From contig UQPH01000002.1 in NCBI GenBank assembly GCA_900542875.1, positions 45,918 through 109,917 of the forward strand: DNA of 64,000 nt, written 5' to 3'. A program made the translations under genes and the position numbers. This stretch comes from an uncultured Eubacterium sp. Its GTDB lineage: Bacteria > Bacillota > Clostridia > Oscillospirales > Acutalibacteraceae. This document shows, one piece after another, positions 1-8,345 of the stretch (position 1 is its first letter; each line of letters opens with the position of its first letter). The notes beneath the pieces are model-generated. The model searched no databases, was not told where the DNA came from, and saw nothing but the letters and a program-made list of their open reading frames with translations.

Positions 1-232
1 GGGTGAGTATTACCGCACCCATACCGTACGCTACCGAAAGGTGGCTGTAAACAAGCGACTGCCTGGATTCTATGTAGCCGTGGCGGATAAAGCACCATAC
101 CGTCTCCACAAGCCAGCCTACCTCACAGCTTATGAAAAATATCCATACTGTCTTGTTAAAGGTCAGCCTGTCGTTAAATTTTGAGGCTTGAACCGTTGTA
201 TTATTTTTTTCTCTCTTTAATACGTCAACCAT
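1..232 (-). CDS. CmpB-like putative ABC transporter permease, N-terminal part (runs off window)
   Basis: Reverse-strand reading from ATG at 232 gives about 77 residues before the window edge. A short hydrophilic N-terminus is followed by a first membrane segment and the pattern VWIFFISCEVGWLVETVWC, then HGYIESRQSLVYSHLSVAYGMGAV. This matches the start of the ABC_trans_CmpB (PF06541) membrane family, in which the ESR...YGP/S...YG.GA block is typical. An AGAGGAAG ribosome site lies a few bases upstream of the ATG. It sits directly downstream of the DUF308 gene on the same strand, so both are probably co-transcribed. The family has no firmly established substrate. Only the N-terminus is visible. 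Confidence 0.75.
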   Translation of the reverse strand, partial: MVDVLKREKNNTTVQASKFNDRLTFNKTVWIFFISCEVGWLVETVWCFIRHGYIESRQSLVYSHLSVAYGMGAVILT

Positions 233-255
233 AATTTCTTCCTCTTTTATTATGC

Positions 256-801
256 TTATCGGACGTCTCGTATTTTTTGTGTGGTATATGCGGCGGTGAT
301 TATCTTGCTTATACCCTCAAGCACACAACCGAGGCCGTACAGCCTTGCAAGCACGCTCAGACTTTCTATCGGGCAAAAGATTAAAAGTATGCCCAAAGCC
401 ATTGATATTACGGAAACTGCAAGCAGTGCGCCCCAAGCCTTCAGTCCGAATTTTTTTGAATCAATCGACGCCTGAACGGAAAACAGACTGCTTGCCGTTA
501 TTATTATTCCTGTTATAGTGCTGAAAAATGACAGCACCCAACTCGTTTTTGCTATGAATATAATTCCGATAATTATTGCGAGTATACCGAGCGCCAGGTC
601 AAACTGAAAGGCTATGTTGTACCTGTCGTCGGAAAAGTAGGCGCAGATTTTTATTGTGCCGAGCATTATTGCAAATACGCCGATAATACAGCAGATTGCT
701 CTCATTGATATTTGCGGAAAGATTATTAATATCAGTCCCATAATCGAAAACAGAACGCCTGCACAGATGTAGGCTGTTTTTATTCTTTTCAAGTATTTCA
801 A
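256..801 (-). CDS. DUF308 (HdeD-like) multi-pass membrane protein
   Basis: 181 residues, almost entirely hydrophobic, with about six predicted membrane helices and the repeated G-hydrophobic pattern of the HdeD/DUF308 family (for example GLILIIFPQ, LALGILAIIIGIIFI, ALGILLIFCPIES). I chose the TTG at 799-801 because a GGAGG site sits seven bases upstream. The longer reading frame upstream has no such site and crosses a terminator-like hairpin. HdeD homologues are linked to acid stress in enterobacteria, but in Firmicutes the role is unknown. It lies between a TetR regulator and a CmpB-like gene on the same strand. Confidence 0.8.
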   Translation of the reverse strand: MKYLKRIKTAYICAGVLFSIMGLILIIFPQISMRAICCIIGVFAIMLGTIKICAYFSDDRYNIAFQFDLALGILAIIIGIIFIAKTSWVLSFFSTITGIIITASSLFSVQASIDSKKFGLKAWGALLAVSVISMALGILLIFCPIESLSVLARLYGLGCVLEGISKIITAAYTTQKIRDVR

Positions 802-828
802 GGTGTTACCTCCGAGAGTTATATAAAG

Positions 829-882
829 GTTAAAAACGCAAAAACACCGACACGAATACGACAGACTATGATTCGTGTCGGT
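829..882 (-). terminator. Intrinsic terminator after the TetR gene
   Basis: A perfect 12-bp stem, ACCGACACGAAT (846-857) with ATTCGTGTCGGT (871-882), encloses a 13-nt loop. Read on the minus strand it is followed by GTTTTTGCGTTTTT. It lies downstream of the TetR gene and upstream of the DUF308 start, so it probably separates those two units. A dyad operator role for the regulator is an alternative. Confidence 0.65.
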
Positions 883-1101
883 AAAACGGTCAATTTGGTA
901 TAAGTAAGAGGGGGAAATCAGACTTGAGGAGAAAAAATATAAAGAAAATCCAAATAACATGGATAGCCTGAATCTTAATTAAATTGACCGATAGCCGAGT
1001 ATTTATCTCTGCTACGGCTTTATTAAATCATATACTTGGCAAAAACAAAACTGTCAAAAAAAGAGAAATATGCAATATTTGCACATTTCCCTTGTTTTGT
1101 A

Positions 1102-1665
1102 CTAATCTTTTTTTATTACATTTATTGAATTTTCTATATTCTCGGGGAATATCTTGCCCAGTTTCTTTATGAAATCCTCCGGATTTGTTTTCATTCCCAA
1201 CTGCACCCATTCGGAAAAGGTACCCGCAATGGCATGTTTGTAGAATGTCGAGATTATTCTTATGTCTTCTTCACACATGGTGATACCTTTTTTCTCGCAT
1301 ATGATTTTCATCTTATTCTCGATTATTCTGCCTATGCCGTTTGCTATATAGAGATTTATTTTGTCCGCATATTTGGAAGAGAATATGTTTGATATAATAT
1401 TTTTATTAATCAGCATACTGCCTGCCACCTGCTGAAAGGCGTTCTCCCACGAAAAATCGTCGCTGTCGTTCTTTATTACCTCGTCGAGCATATTGTCAAA
1501 TGAGTCCGACAGTACCTCGTAAATGTCGTGATAGTGGTAGTAAAAAGTATTTCGGCTTATGCCGCATTCGTCGATTATATTTCTGACCTTAATGCTGTCG
1601 AGCGGTTTTGTCTGTAAAAGCCCCAGCATAGTCAGTTTTATTTCCTTTTTAGTAAACTGCTGCAT
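1102..1665 (-). CDS. TetR/AcrR family transcriptional regulator
   Basis: 187 residues. The N-terminal 50 residues form a TetR helix-turn-helix: LTMLGLLQTKPLDSIKVRNI, then DECGISRNTFYYHYHDIYEV, where the GISRNTFYYHY recognition helix is diagnostic. The C-terminal two thirds is the variable ligand-binding and dimerisation domain and gives no clear ligand. An AGAGG site precedes the ATG. It is transcribed divergently from the leader-ORF/ABC exporter unit, 200 bp away, the usual arrangement for a TetR repressor of an efflux pump, although genes downstream of itself could also be targets. Confidence 0.88.
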   Translation of the reverse strand: MQQFTKKEIKLTMLGLLQTKPLDSIKVRNIIDECGISRNTFYYHYHDIYEVLSDSFDNMLDEVIKNDSDDFSWENAFQQVAGSMLINKNIISNIFSSKYADKINLYIANGIGRIIENKMKIICEKKGITMCEEDIRIISTFYKHAIAGTFSEWVQLGMKTNPEDFIKKLGKIFPENIENSINVIKKD

Positions 1666-1703
1666 ATTTACCTCTTTGGCATTATCATTGTCATTGAACT
1701 AAT

Positions 1704-1732
1704 ATTATATCATAATTCTGACATTTATGCAA
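1704..1732 (-). promoter_or_regulatory. Sigma-A promoter of the TetR gene
   Basis: On the minus strand: TTGCAT (1727-1732), a 17-bp spacer, then TATAAT (1704-1709), 39 bp upstream of the ATG. Confidence 0.7.
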
Positions 1733-1794
1733 TAATCGGCAAATGCTTGTTTTTGAAATCGGCAAAAAGAAATAACAAACATTTAACTTTTATA

Positions 1795-1823
1795 TTGACA
1801 AGTGTATTTCTGTGTGATAGTAT
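1795..1823 (+). promoter_or_regulatory. Sigma-A promoter of the leader ORF/ABC exporter unit
   Basis: TTGACA (1795-1800), a 17-bp spacer and TAGTAT (1818-1823). The predicted start near 1830 gives a leader transcript of about 230 nt before the exporter gene. Confidence 0.7.
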
Positions 1824-1865
1824 TGGAACATATTTACAGATTAAATTTATCGGGAGGTGTAGTTC

Positions 1866-1970
1866 GTGAGACAGCATTATTCATACAGACTTCGTTATTT
1901 CGTACGTTCAAATGAGAATAATTTGCCCTGCGATAAAACACCTTTTGGCAGGGTAAGACGCTTGCCGTAA
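1866..1970 (+). CDS. 34-residue leader peptide with an Arg-Leu-Arg motif (putative attenuator peptide)
   Basis: A GTG start with a strong GGGAGG site eight bases upstream opens a 34-codon frame ending in TAA at 1968-1970. The peptide begins MRQHYSYRLRYFVRS and is rich in Arg and aromatic residues. Codons 8-10 (1887-1895) encode Arg-Leu-Arg, the +x+ motif at which ribosomes are known to stall with macrolides (as in the ErmD leader). It lies between a good promoter and a terminator hairpin that precedes the ABC exporter. The layout resembles bmrB-bmrCD of Bacillus subtilis, where a translated leader controls a heterodimeric drug exporter by attenuation. Candidate competing helices are 1876-1882 with 1916-1922 and 1923-1931 with 1948-1956. 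A small exported peptide is the alternative. Confidence 0.6.
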   Translation: MRQHYSYRLRYFVRSNENNLPCDKTPFGRVRRLP

Positions 1971-2010
1971 GTTTTTATTATAGTTATTTATTGTCGTAAA
2001 GATGCTGTAA

Positions 2011-2041
2011 AACGCTGTCGGTTTGCCGACGGCGTTTTTGT
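2011..2041 (+). terminator. Terminator/attenuator hairpin before the ABC exporter
   Basis: AACGCTGTCGG (2011-2021), a TTTG loop and CCGACGGCGTT (2026-2036) form an 11-bp stem with one G-U pair, followed by TTTGTTTTT. It lies between the leader ORF stop and the exporter's ribosome site, so it must be read through for exporter expression. Confidence 0.75.
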
Positions 2042-2058
2042 TTTTGGGGGGGAGAAAA

Positions 2059-3888
2059 ATGAGATTTATACAGATTGATAAGGAGCAGGCTGATGTGCCT
2101 GTTGTAAAAAATGTAATATATGCGCTGGGCTTGGTATGGCGTGCCGATAAAAGGCTGATGATAGGATATTTTATGCAGGAGGTTTTCGGCAATGTATTTG
2201 TATGGTTTGTGCAGAATATATTGTTTCTTAAAGTTTTGCTTGAGATTATCACGGGCAACAGAGATTTCGGTATGTACTGCCGCTGTCTGATTATCTTTGC
2301 CGTGCTGTCGGTACTTGATAAAATCGTTACTTGGAGCGGAATGAGAATTGAAAAAAGAGCGACTAAAAATGTGCTTAAAAATATAAACAATATGATATTT
2401 GAAAAGGCACAGTCGCTTGATATTTCCTGTTATGAGGACCCGTCTTTTTATGATAAATACCAAAGGGCAACCTTAGTGGCGACCTCGGGATATTTTGATA
2501 TTATAACTTATGACTTTGTGAGTATGCTGTCGGGGATTATATCCCTAATTTGCGTGCTTTTTACAGTATCGAGCATAAATCCCGAGTATCTGCTGTTTTT
2601 GGTGCCTATATTTTTGGTGTTTATCATAGAGACGGCAAAGAGCAAGTATGTATACAAGCGTGATTTGGAGATGACGACGAATAACAGGGTCAAGGCGTAC
2701 ATTCAGCGTACCGTTTTTCTGCGTGATTACGCAAAAGATTTAAGAACGTCAAATATCTTTTCCGTTTTGATGAGTCGTTTTGAGGGTGCGATTGAGGCAA
2801 ATATAGTTATACTGAAAAAATACGGAGTGGGTCTTTTTGTTTACAGTATGATAAGTTCGTTTTTTGAGGAGTTTATTCCGGTAATCGGAACTTACGCTTA
2901 TGCGGGATATGAGTTTGTAAACAAAGGGAATATGAGCGTTTCGGGTTTCAGCGTTGTGCTGTCTTCGGTTTCCTCCGTCAGAGACGTTACGCTTGATATT
3001 ACTCAGTGTTTTGACGAGATGAATCAGATGGCTTTGTATTTCCAAAACCTAAAGGACTTTTTTGATTACGAGCCGAAGATTGTGTCGGGTGATAAAAAGG
3101 CGGGAAAATTCGAGAGCCTTGAATTTAAGAATGTATCGTTCAGGTATCCGTCTGCACAAAAAAATTCTTTGAGCAATGTCAGCTTTAGGCTGAATAAGGG
3201 TGAAACGCTTGCCGTTGTCGGAATTAACGGAGCGGGCAAGTCAACGCTATTAAAACTTATGCTTAGGTTTTACGACGCTACCGAGGGCGAGGTGCTTTAT
3301 AACGGTGTGAATGTAAGAGAGTATGATTTGGCGACTTACAGAAATGCGTTCGCCACCGTGTTTCAGGATTATAAAAATTTTGCGCTGTCGGTTTATGAAA
3401 ATGTTATGTGCAAGCCATGCACCGATGATGAGAAAAGACTCGCTGCACAGGCTCTTAAAGATTCGGGAGCGTGGAGAAAAATATCGACTTTATCAAACGG
3501 CGGCGATACCGTGCTGACAAAGGAGTTTGACGAAAACGGTGCAGGACTTTCGGGCGGCGAAAACCAAAAGGTATCGACCGCAAGACTGTTTGCCCGTGAT
3601 TTTGAGGTGGCTGTTCTTGACGAACCGAGTTCTGCTCTTGACCCCGTTGCAGAGAGTGAAATGTATGACAGTTTGGCTCGTGTGACCGAGGGCAAGACGG
3701 TGATTTATATATCGCACAGGTTGTCGAGCGCAACTCTTGCCGATAGGATTATTGTGCTTGACGGCGGCAGGATTATCGAGAGCGGAACGCACGGCGAATT
3801 GATGGCGCTCGGCGGAAAATACAGCGAGATGTTTTCGCTTCAGGCATCCAATTACAGCAGCGAGGAGGCAGAGAATTATGAAAATTAA
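2059..3888 (+). CDS. ABC exporter half-transporter, first subunit
   Basis: 609 residues: an N-terminal membrane domain (about residues 25-320, six helices expected) fused to a nucleotide-binding domain. Visible motifs are Walker A VGINGAGKST, Q-loop VFQDYKNF, signature LSGGENQK, Walker B VAVLDEPSSAL and switch ISHRLS. I start at ATG 2059, preceded by GGGGGGAG; an in-frame ATG at 2023 falls inside the terminator hairpin and is unlikely. It overlaps the next ABC gene by 11 bp, so the two very likely form a heterodimer. The signature and Walker B look intact. The substrate is unknown; the leader peptide suggests antibiotics that act on the ribosome. Confidence 0.9.
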   Translation: MRFIQIDKEQADVPVVKNVIYALGLVWRADKRLMIGYFMQEVFGNVFVWFVQNILFLKVLLEIITGNRDFGMYCRCLIIFAVLSVLDKIVTWSGMRIEKRATKNVLKNINNMIFEKAQSLDISCYEDPSFYDKYQRATLVATSGYFDIITYDFVSMLSGIISLICVLFTVSSINPEYLLFLVPIFLVFIIETAKSKYVYKRDLEMTTNNRVKAYIQRTVFLRDYAKDLRTSNIFSVLMSRFEGAIEANIVILKKYGVGLFVYSMISSFFEEFIPVIGTYAYAGYEFVNKGNMSVSGFSVVLSSVSSVRDVTLDITQCFDEMNQMALYFQNLKDFFDYEPKIVSGDKKAGKFESLEFKNVSFRYPSAQKNSLSNVSFRLNKGETLAVVGINGAGKSTLLKLMLRFYDATEGEVLYNGVNVREYDLATYRNAFATVFQDYKNFALSVYENVMCKPCTDDEKRLAAQALKDSGAWRKISTLSNGGDTVLTKEFDENGAGLSGGENQKVSTARLFARDFEVAVLDEPSSALDPVAESEMYDSLARVTEGKTVIYISHRLSSATLADRIIVLDGGRIIESGTHGELMALGGKYSEMFSLQASNYSSEEAENYEN

Positions 3889-5680
3889 AAAAGAAAAAAA
3901 TGAACATTCGCTTCTTTCAAATATGCTGTTTTTTGTCGGCTTAATGTTTAAGGCTTCCCCGCTTTTGGTTATCGGCGAGCTTTGCTGGGGTATACTTATG
4001 AATGTTCCGAGCAGACTGATAAGCGTTATCGGAGTTAAATATATCATTGATGTTATGACTTCGGGCGAGAGGGTATACCGCATATTTTGGGCAGTCGGCA
4101 TTATTGCCGCCGTGATTGTTTTCAGCAGGGTTATATCGTGGCTTTTTCGTGAATTTTTCTGGAATGTCGAAAAGGAAAAATGTTATTTTGCCCTTAATAA
4201 GGAACTGTATGAAAAAGCAAAAAGCCTGGACTTGGAATCATACGACAACCCCGAATTTTATAACAGCTTTATTCTCACTATCGAATCGTCGAGCGATAAT
4301 ATCCAAAACCTTTTGGGATTGATAAGAAATTATTTCGGCAATGTCGTTGCGCTCATAAGCGTTGCCTCCGTGCTTGCCGCCATTGATCCTCTTTGCCTTT
4401 TGATAATTCTTGTAAGCATTGCGGCGTTTATGCCGCTGTCAAAGGTTATCGGTAATTTGCAGACCCAAAGGCAGATAGAAAACACTCGCTATCATAGGCG
4501 AAGCGATTATTTTCAGCGTATTTTTTATCTTCAGGATTACGCAAAAGAGGTCAGAATGAATAATATTCATCCTCTTTTGATTGACAGGTATAATGACGCC
4601 GCCGATGATGTTATTAAAAATCAGGATAAGTATTGGAGCAAGATTTCACTTCTCTACTGCATACAGGAAATAGGCGTTCAGGTTGTGGGCATTATGCTTC
4701 TTATGCCGCTTTATCTCGGCTATCTTGTTCTTGTTAAGCAGTCGATTACGGCAGGCGACTTTGTGGCAACCTTTAACGGCGCTTACTCTATTGCGGTGAG
4801 CATTAATTTTCTTACCGTTTGGGCTGTCGCACGCTTTGAGGAGAGGGCTAAGATTATAGAAAAATACCGTGGCTTTCTTAATGCCGAGCCAAAAATCACC
4901 GACGGAGAAAACCAAGCAAGCGTTACCGAGCCTAAGGAAATTAAAATCGAGAATATGTCATTTACTTATCCCGGAAGCGATAAGCCGACTCTAAGTGATA
5001 TTAATCTTACAATTAAACCGTACGAAAAGATTGCACTCGTCGGTTTTAACGGAGCAGGCAAGACAACGCTTACAAATCTTTTGCTCAGGCTTTATGATGT
5101 AAGCGAGGGCAGTATTAAGATAGACGGCGAGGATATACGCACCGTTAAGACATCGGAGCACAGAAACCGCTTTGCCGCTGTGTTTCAGGATTTTCAGATT
5201 TTTTCCTGCAATGTCGGCGAAAATGTCGCTCTTGACAGCAGTTATAATTCAGATGATGTAAAGAGTGCACTCAATCACAGCGGCTTTGATAAGAAACTAA
5301 AAGGCGGCACTAAAACGGAACTTCTTCGGGAATTTGATGACGAGGGCGTTATGCTTTCGGGAGGCGAGGCACAGAAGATTGCCGTAGCCAGAGCATTTTA
5401 TAAAAAATGTCCTTATGTAATTCTTGATGAGCCGTCGGCGAATCTTGACCCGATTGCCGAGTATAATCTAAACCGTGCCATGCTTGAGGCGGCGGAGGAT
5501 AAGACGGTTATATTTATTTCGCACCGCCTTTCCACCACCGTTAATGCCGATAAAATCTATGTTATGGAGCAGGGCAGAATTATCGAGAGCGGTTCGCATA
5601 AGGAACTAATGAGCAAAAACGGAACATATGCCGAAATGTTCAACCTTCAGGCAGAGAAATATGTTGACAAAGAAAATTAA
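3878..5680 (+). CDS. ABC exporter half-transporter, second subunit
   Basis: 600 residues with the same membrane domain plus ATPase organisation as the gene before it. Motifs: Walker A VGFNGAGKTT, Q-loop VFQDFQIF, signature LSGGEAQK, Walker B YVILDEPSANL, switch ISHRLS. The start lies inside the 3' end of the first subunit gene, indicating translational coupling. Both subunits keep the catalytic Glu after Walker B, unlike the asymmetric BmrCD/TM287-288 pairs where one site is degenerate, so a symmetric ATPase cycle is possible. A terminator follows 16 bp after the stop. Confidence 0.9.
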   Translation: MKIKKEKNEHSLLSNMLFFVGLMFKASPLLVIGELCWGILMNVPSRLISVIGVKYIIDVMTSGERVYRIFWAVGIIAAVIVFSRVISWLFREFFWNVEKEKCYFALNKELYEKAKSLDLESYDNPEFYNSFILTIESSSDNIQNLLGLIRNYFGNVVALISVASVLAAIDPLCLLIILVSIAAFMPLSKVIGNLQTQRQIENTRYHRRSDYFQRIFYLQDYAKEVRMNNIHPLLIDRYNDAADDVIKNQDKYWSKISLLYCIQEIGVQVVGIMLLMPLYLGYLVLVKQSITAGDFVATFNGAYSIAVSINFLTVWAVARFEERAKIIEKYRGFLNAEPKITDGENQASVTEPKEIKIENMSFTYPGSDKPTLSDINLTIKPYEKIALVGFNGAGKTTLTNLLLRLYDVSEGSIKIDGEDIRTVKTSEHRNRFAAVFQDFQIFSCNVGENVALDSSYNSDDVKSALNHSGFDKKLKGGTKTELLREFDDEGVMLSGGEAQKIAVARAFYKKCPYVILDEPSANLDPIAEYNLNRAMLEAAEDKTVIFISHRLSTTVNADKIYVMEQGRIIESGSHKELMSKNGTYAEMFNLQAEKYVDKEN

Positions 5681-5695
5681 TAAAGCCGAATTTTT

Positions 5696-5726
5696 AAGCC
5701 GAGCACTTTATGGTGCCCGGCTTTCT
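5696..5726 (+). terminator. Terminator of the ABC exporter operon
   Basis: AAGCCGAGCAC (5696-5706) pairs with GTGCCCGGCTT (5713-5723) with one mismatch, followed by TCTT. It lies between convergent genes and may serve both strands. Confidence 0.6.
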
Positions 5727-5733
5727 TGCTGCT

Positions 5734-7230
5734 TTACGTTATTTTTTGATAAAGATAAAAATTGACTTTTTGACCTTGGTATTCGTATGTTACTGTTTTT
5801 ACCGCTTTGTACATTGTTTTATCATAGTTGCCCTCAGAGGCATAATTTATTATGAAATCATAATCGCCGTTCTTTATTCCGCTTATATAATGCTCTGTCA
5901 TTTCGGGGAATGCGGCGTTAAGCGGAGAAACATATTTATAATCTTCAAAACAATCCATATATTTATAAAACGGTGCGACATCTATACAGTTTCCCGTAAT
6001 CTTCGGATTTTCGACACCCGAATCTTTTATGTATTGCGAAAATTGATAATACGGGGTTTCTTCTTCATCCTCGCCCAAATAATGTATTGTGCTTGAGGTT
6101 GTAAAAGATATTGTAAGACCTATTGCAACAACCGAGATGACTGTTAAAATATTTAACTTTTTGATGCTTGATTTATCAAACTTGTTAAATAGATTATCAA
6201 AGGCGTATATTAAAGCCATTGCACCCGGAATCGCAAATATAAACATCTGTATGAAATAGTAAGAAATTTTACCGCCGTTTCCGATAATGTATATAAATAT
6301 AAATAAGACGATAAAAAGCAGTAGGTTATATAAGAATAGTTTTTTAGGTATTTTTTGGTGCTTGCTTTTTTTAATCAGCAAAGAAGATACAAAAGATATT
6401 ATCGGCATTGCCAGATATATAAAGCAACGGTATATTCCAAACAATATGCCTGTCGATAAGGCTAATTTTTTATAATATTTTCCTTGCTCGATAAAGTAAA
6501 AATTAATAAAATCGGTAAAATAATTATTTATTCCGAAGTATATTATCCATGGTATTGTTGAAATCAAAACTCCGCCGGCAATGATAAGACATGTTGAGAA
6601 TAATTTTTTGAAGTTCTTTTCTTTTATCATATCGACGGCAGGTATAATAAACCATGCAATATAAATTCCCAAAAGAGTGTACTTACTCCAAAGGACACAG
6701 CCGGATGTAATTCCTACAATCAAATATTCATAAGGTTTTATCGAAATGTTTTTGTATACATACCGAAAGCCTATATAGTAAAGATATACAAAAAACGGCA
6801 TCATCATAAGTTCTGCCGTATCGCCGCCGTAGGTGTTAAGAGGACAGCAATACATAAGACAGGCAACAAAAAAGGTTGAAAGCAGAGCTCTTTTTGAGTC
6901 ATATTTTAACGAAACGGTTTTATATACAAAGCAAAGGGATATAAATGAAAAGAGAATTTCCGTAAAATACAATCCTATGTACGAACTGTCGCTTATCAGT
7001 GAGGCTATTCCGTATATGACAAATAAGAACGGTCCCTTTTGGTCTATTACATCTCTGTATAAAAGCTGTCCGTCAAACATTCTGCGACCGACCTCAAAGA
7101 TAACGGTTACATCCGGTGAATTGTTAAAACCGTAAAGCGGTGAGCATTTTGAAAAAACGGTAATAAACGAAACCGATATTAACAGAATTGCAAAAAGTAC
7201 CGTGTGCTTTCTTTTTCTCGTTTTTATCAT
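5734..7230 (-). CDS. Multi-pass membrane glycosyltransferase (GT39/ArnT-like)
   Basis: 498 residues with ten or more hydrophobic segments. Near the N-terminus the pattern NNSPDVTVIFEVGRRMFDGQ followed by LLYRDVIDQKGPFLF matches the first extracytoplasmic loop of polyprenyl-phosphate-sugar-dependent GT39/PMT-like enzymes, in which an acidic pair acts in catalysis. The soluble C-terminal about 100 residues fit the usual small outer domain. I start at ATG 7228-7230 because a CGAGG site precedes it; upstream codons lack one. It is divergent from a GtrB-like gene, which would make the lipid-linked sugar that this enzyme could transfer to a surface polymer. The acceptor is unknown. Confidence 0.75.
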   Translation of the reverse strand: MIKTRKRKHTVLFAILLISVSFITVFSKCSPLYGFNNSPDVTVIFEVGRRMFDGQLLYRDVIDQKGPFLFVIYGIASLISDSSYIGLYFTEILFSFISLCFVYKTVSLKYDSKRALLSTFFVACLMYCCPLNTYGGDTAELMMMPFFVYLYYIGFRYVYKNISIKPYEYLIVGITSGCVLWSKYTLLGIYIAWFIIPAVDMIKEKNFKKLFSTCLIIAGGVLISTIPWIIYFGINNYFTDFINFYFIEQGKYYKKLALSTGILFGIYRCFIYLAMPIISFVSSLLIKKSKHQKIPKKLFLYNLLLFIVLFIFIYIIGNGGKISYYFIQMFIFAIPGAMALIYAFDNLFNKFDKSSIKKLNILTVISVVAIGLTISFTTSSTIHYLGEDEEETPYYQFSQYIKDSGVENPKITGNCIDVAPFYKYMDCFEDYKYVSPLNAAFPEMTEHYISGIKNGDYDFIINYASEGNYDKTMYKAVKTVTYEYQGQKVNFYLYQKIT

Positions 7231-7306
7231 AACAGAGCCTCGTAACAGATTTTTTATTAATATTAACATAATATACAAATTTTGTCAAAAGTAACTAATA
7301 ATCATA

Positions 7307-7335
7307 TTGATATATTTGAGTTTTTAGTATATAAT
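7307..7335 (+). promoter_or_regulatory. Sigma-A promoter of the GtrB-like gene
   Basis: TTGATA (7307-7312), 17-bp spacer, TATAAT (7330-7335), 28 bp upstream of the start codon. Confidence 0.75.
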
Positions 7336-7363
7336 TGACTTAAATTTGTATAGGGTGATGGAA

Positions 7364-8329
7364 ATGAAAAAATTATATGTTGTTGTTCCTTGCTATAATG
7401 AGGAGGAAACTCTTGTTGATTCTACATATAAGTTAACTCAAAAGTTAAAAAGTTTGATTTCGGATAAGAAAATTACCGAGGACAGCAGAATTTATTATAT
7501 TGATGACGGAAGCAAGGACTCAACATGGGCTCTAATAGAAAAGTTGCATAATGAAAATTCATTTGTAAACGGTATAAAACTGAGCAAAAACAGAGGACAT
7601 CAAAACGCCTTGCTGGCAGGACTTATGAGCGTAAAGAATGAATGCGATTGTTGCATTACTATTGACGCCGATTTGCAAGACGATATTAATTCGTTTGATG
7701 AAATGATTGAAAAATTCGAACAGGGCTACGAAATTGTATATGGGGTGCGTAACGACCGAAAAAGCGATACGGCATTTAAGCGAGGCACCGCCCAACTCTA
7801 CTATAAAATCCTTTCGTTTTTCGGGGCGGAAATTGTATATAACCATGCAGATTATAGGCTTATGAGTTCAAGGGCTTTGGACGCTCTGGAATCATTTAAG
7901 GAGGTTAATTTATTTTTAAGAGGGCTTATTCCTCTTATCGGATTTAATTCCTGCACGGTTGAGTATTCAAGAAAAGAAAGACTGTACGGCGAAACCAAAT
8001 ACAGTTTGAAAAAAATGGTCGCTCTTGCATTGGACGGAATAACCAGTTTTTCGATTAAGCCGATAAGAATGATAACTGTTACGGGCTTTTTTTCGCTTTT
8101 ACTCGGCTTGGGAATGCTGATTTACAGTTTGGTTCAGTGGAAACTCGGAAATACAATCAGAGGCTGGACTTCTCTGATTTGGTCAATTTGGACCGTCGGA
8201 GGACTTGAACTGCTTGCACTCGGAATTATAGGCGAATATATAGCAAAAATTTATCTGGAGACAAAGGCTCGTCCGAGATTTATAATTGAGAAAGTTCTTG
8301 ACGATAAAGGCGAAGACGGCAAAAAATGA
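7364..8329 (+). CDS. GtrB/DPM1-like family 2 glycosyltransferase (polyprenyl-phosphate sugar synthase)
   Basis: 321 residues. The N-terminal GT2 domain shows VVPCYNEEETL, YIDDGSKDST, ITIDADLQDD (the DXD-like DADLQD metal motif) and the RLYGETKYSLKKM segment typical of bactoprenol glucosyl/mannosyl transferases. The C-terminus has two membrane helices (about 237-262 and 270-300). It likely makes undecaprenyl-phosphate-hexose from a nucleotide sugar at the inner membrane face. The ATG at 7364 follows TAGGGTG at proper spacing. The divergent GT39-like neighbour is a plausible user of the product. The sugar cannot be told from sequence. Confidence 0.88.
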   Translation: MKKLYVVVPCYNEEETLVDSTYKLTQKLKSLISDKKITEDSRIYYIDDGSKDSTWALIEKLHNENSFVNGIKLSKNRGHQNALLAGLMSVKNECDCCITIDADLQDDINSFDEMIEKFEQGYEIVYGVRNDRKSDTAFKRGTAQLYYKILSFFGAEIVYNHADYRLMSSRALDALESFKEVNLFLRGLIPLIGFNSCTVEYSRKERLYGETKYSLKKMVALALDGITSFSIKPIRMITVTGFFSLLLGLGMLIYSLVQWKLGNTIRGWTSLIWSIWTVGGLELLALGIIGEYIAKIYLETKARPRFIIEKVLDDKGEDGKK

Positions 8330-8345
8330 AAATAGGATTATTAAG

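Noticed and set aside
802..960. Longer start for the DUF308 protein
   Set aside because: The extra 53 residues run across a terminator hairpin and lack a ribosome site; the TTG with GGAGG is better.
2023..2058. Upstream start (ATG 2023) for the first ABC exporter subunit
   Set aside because: That codon sits in the loop and right arm of the terminator hairpin and lacks a ribosome site.
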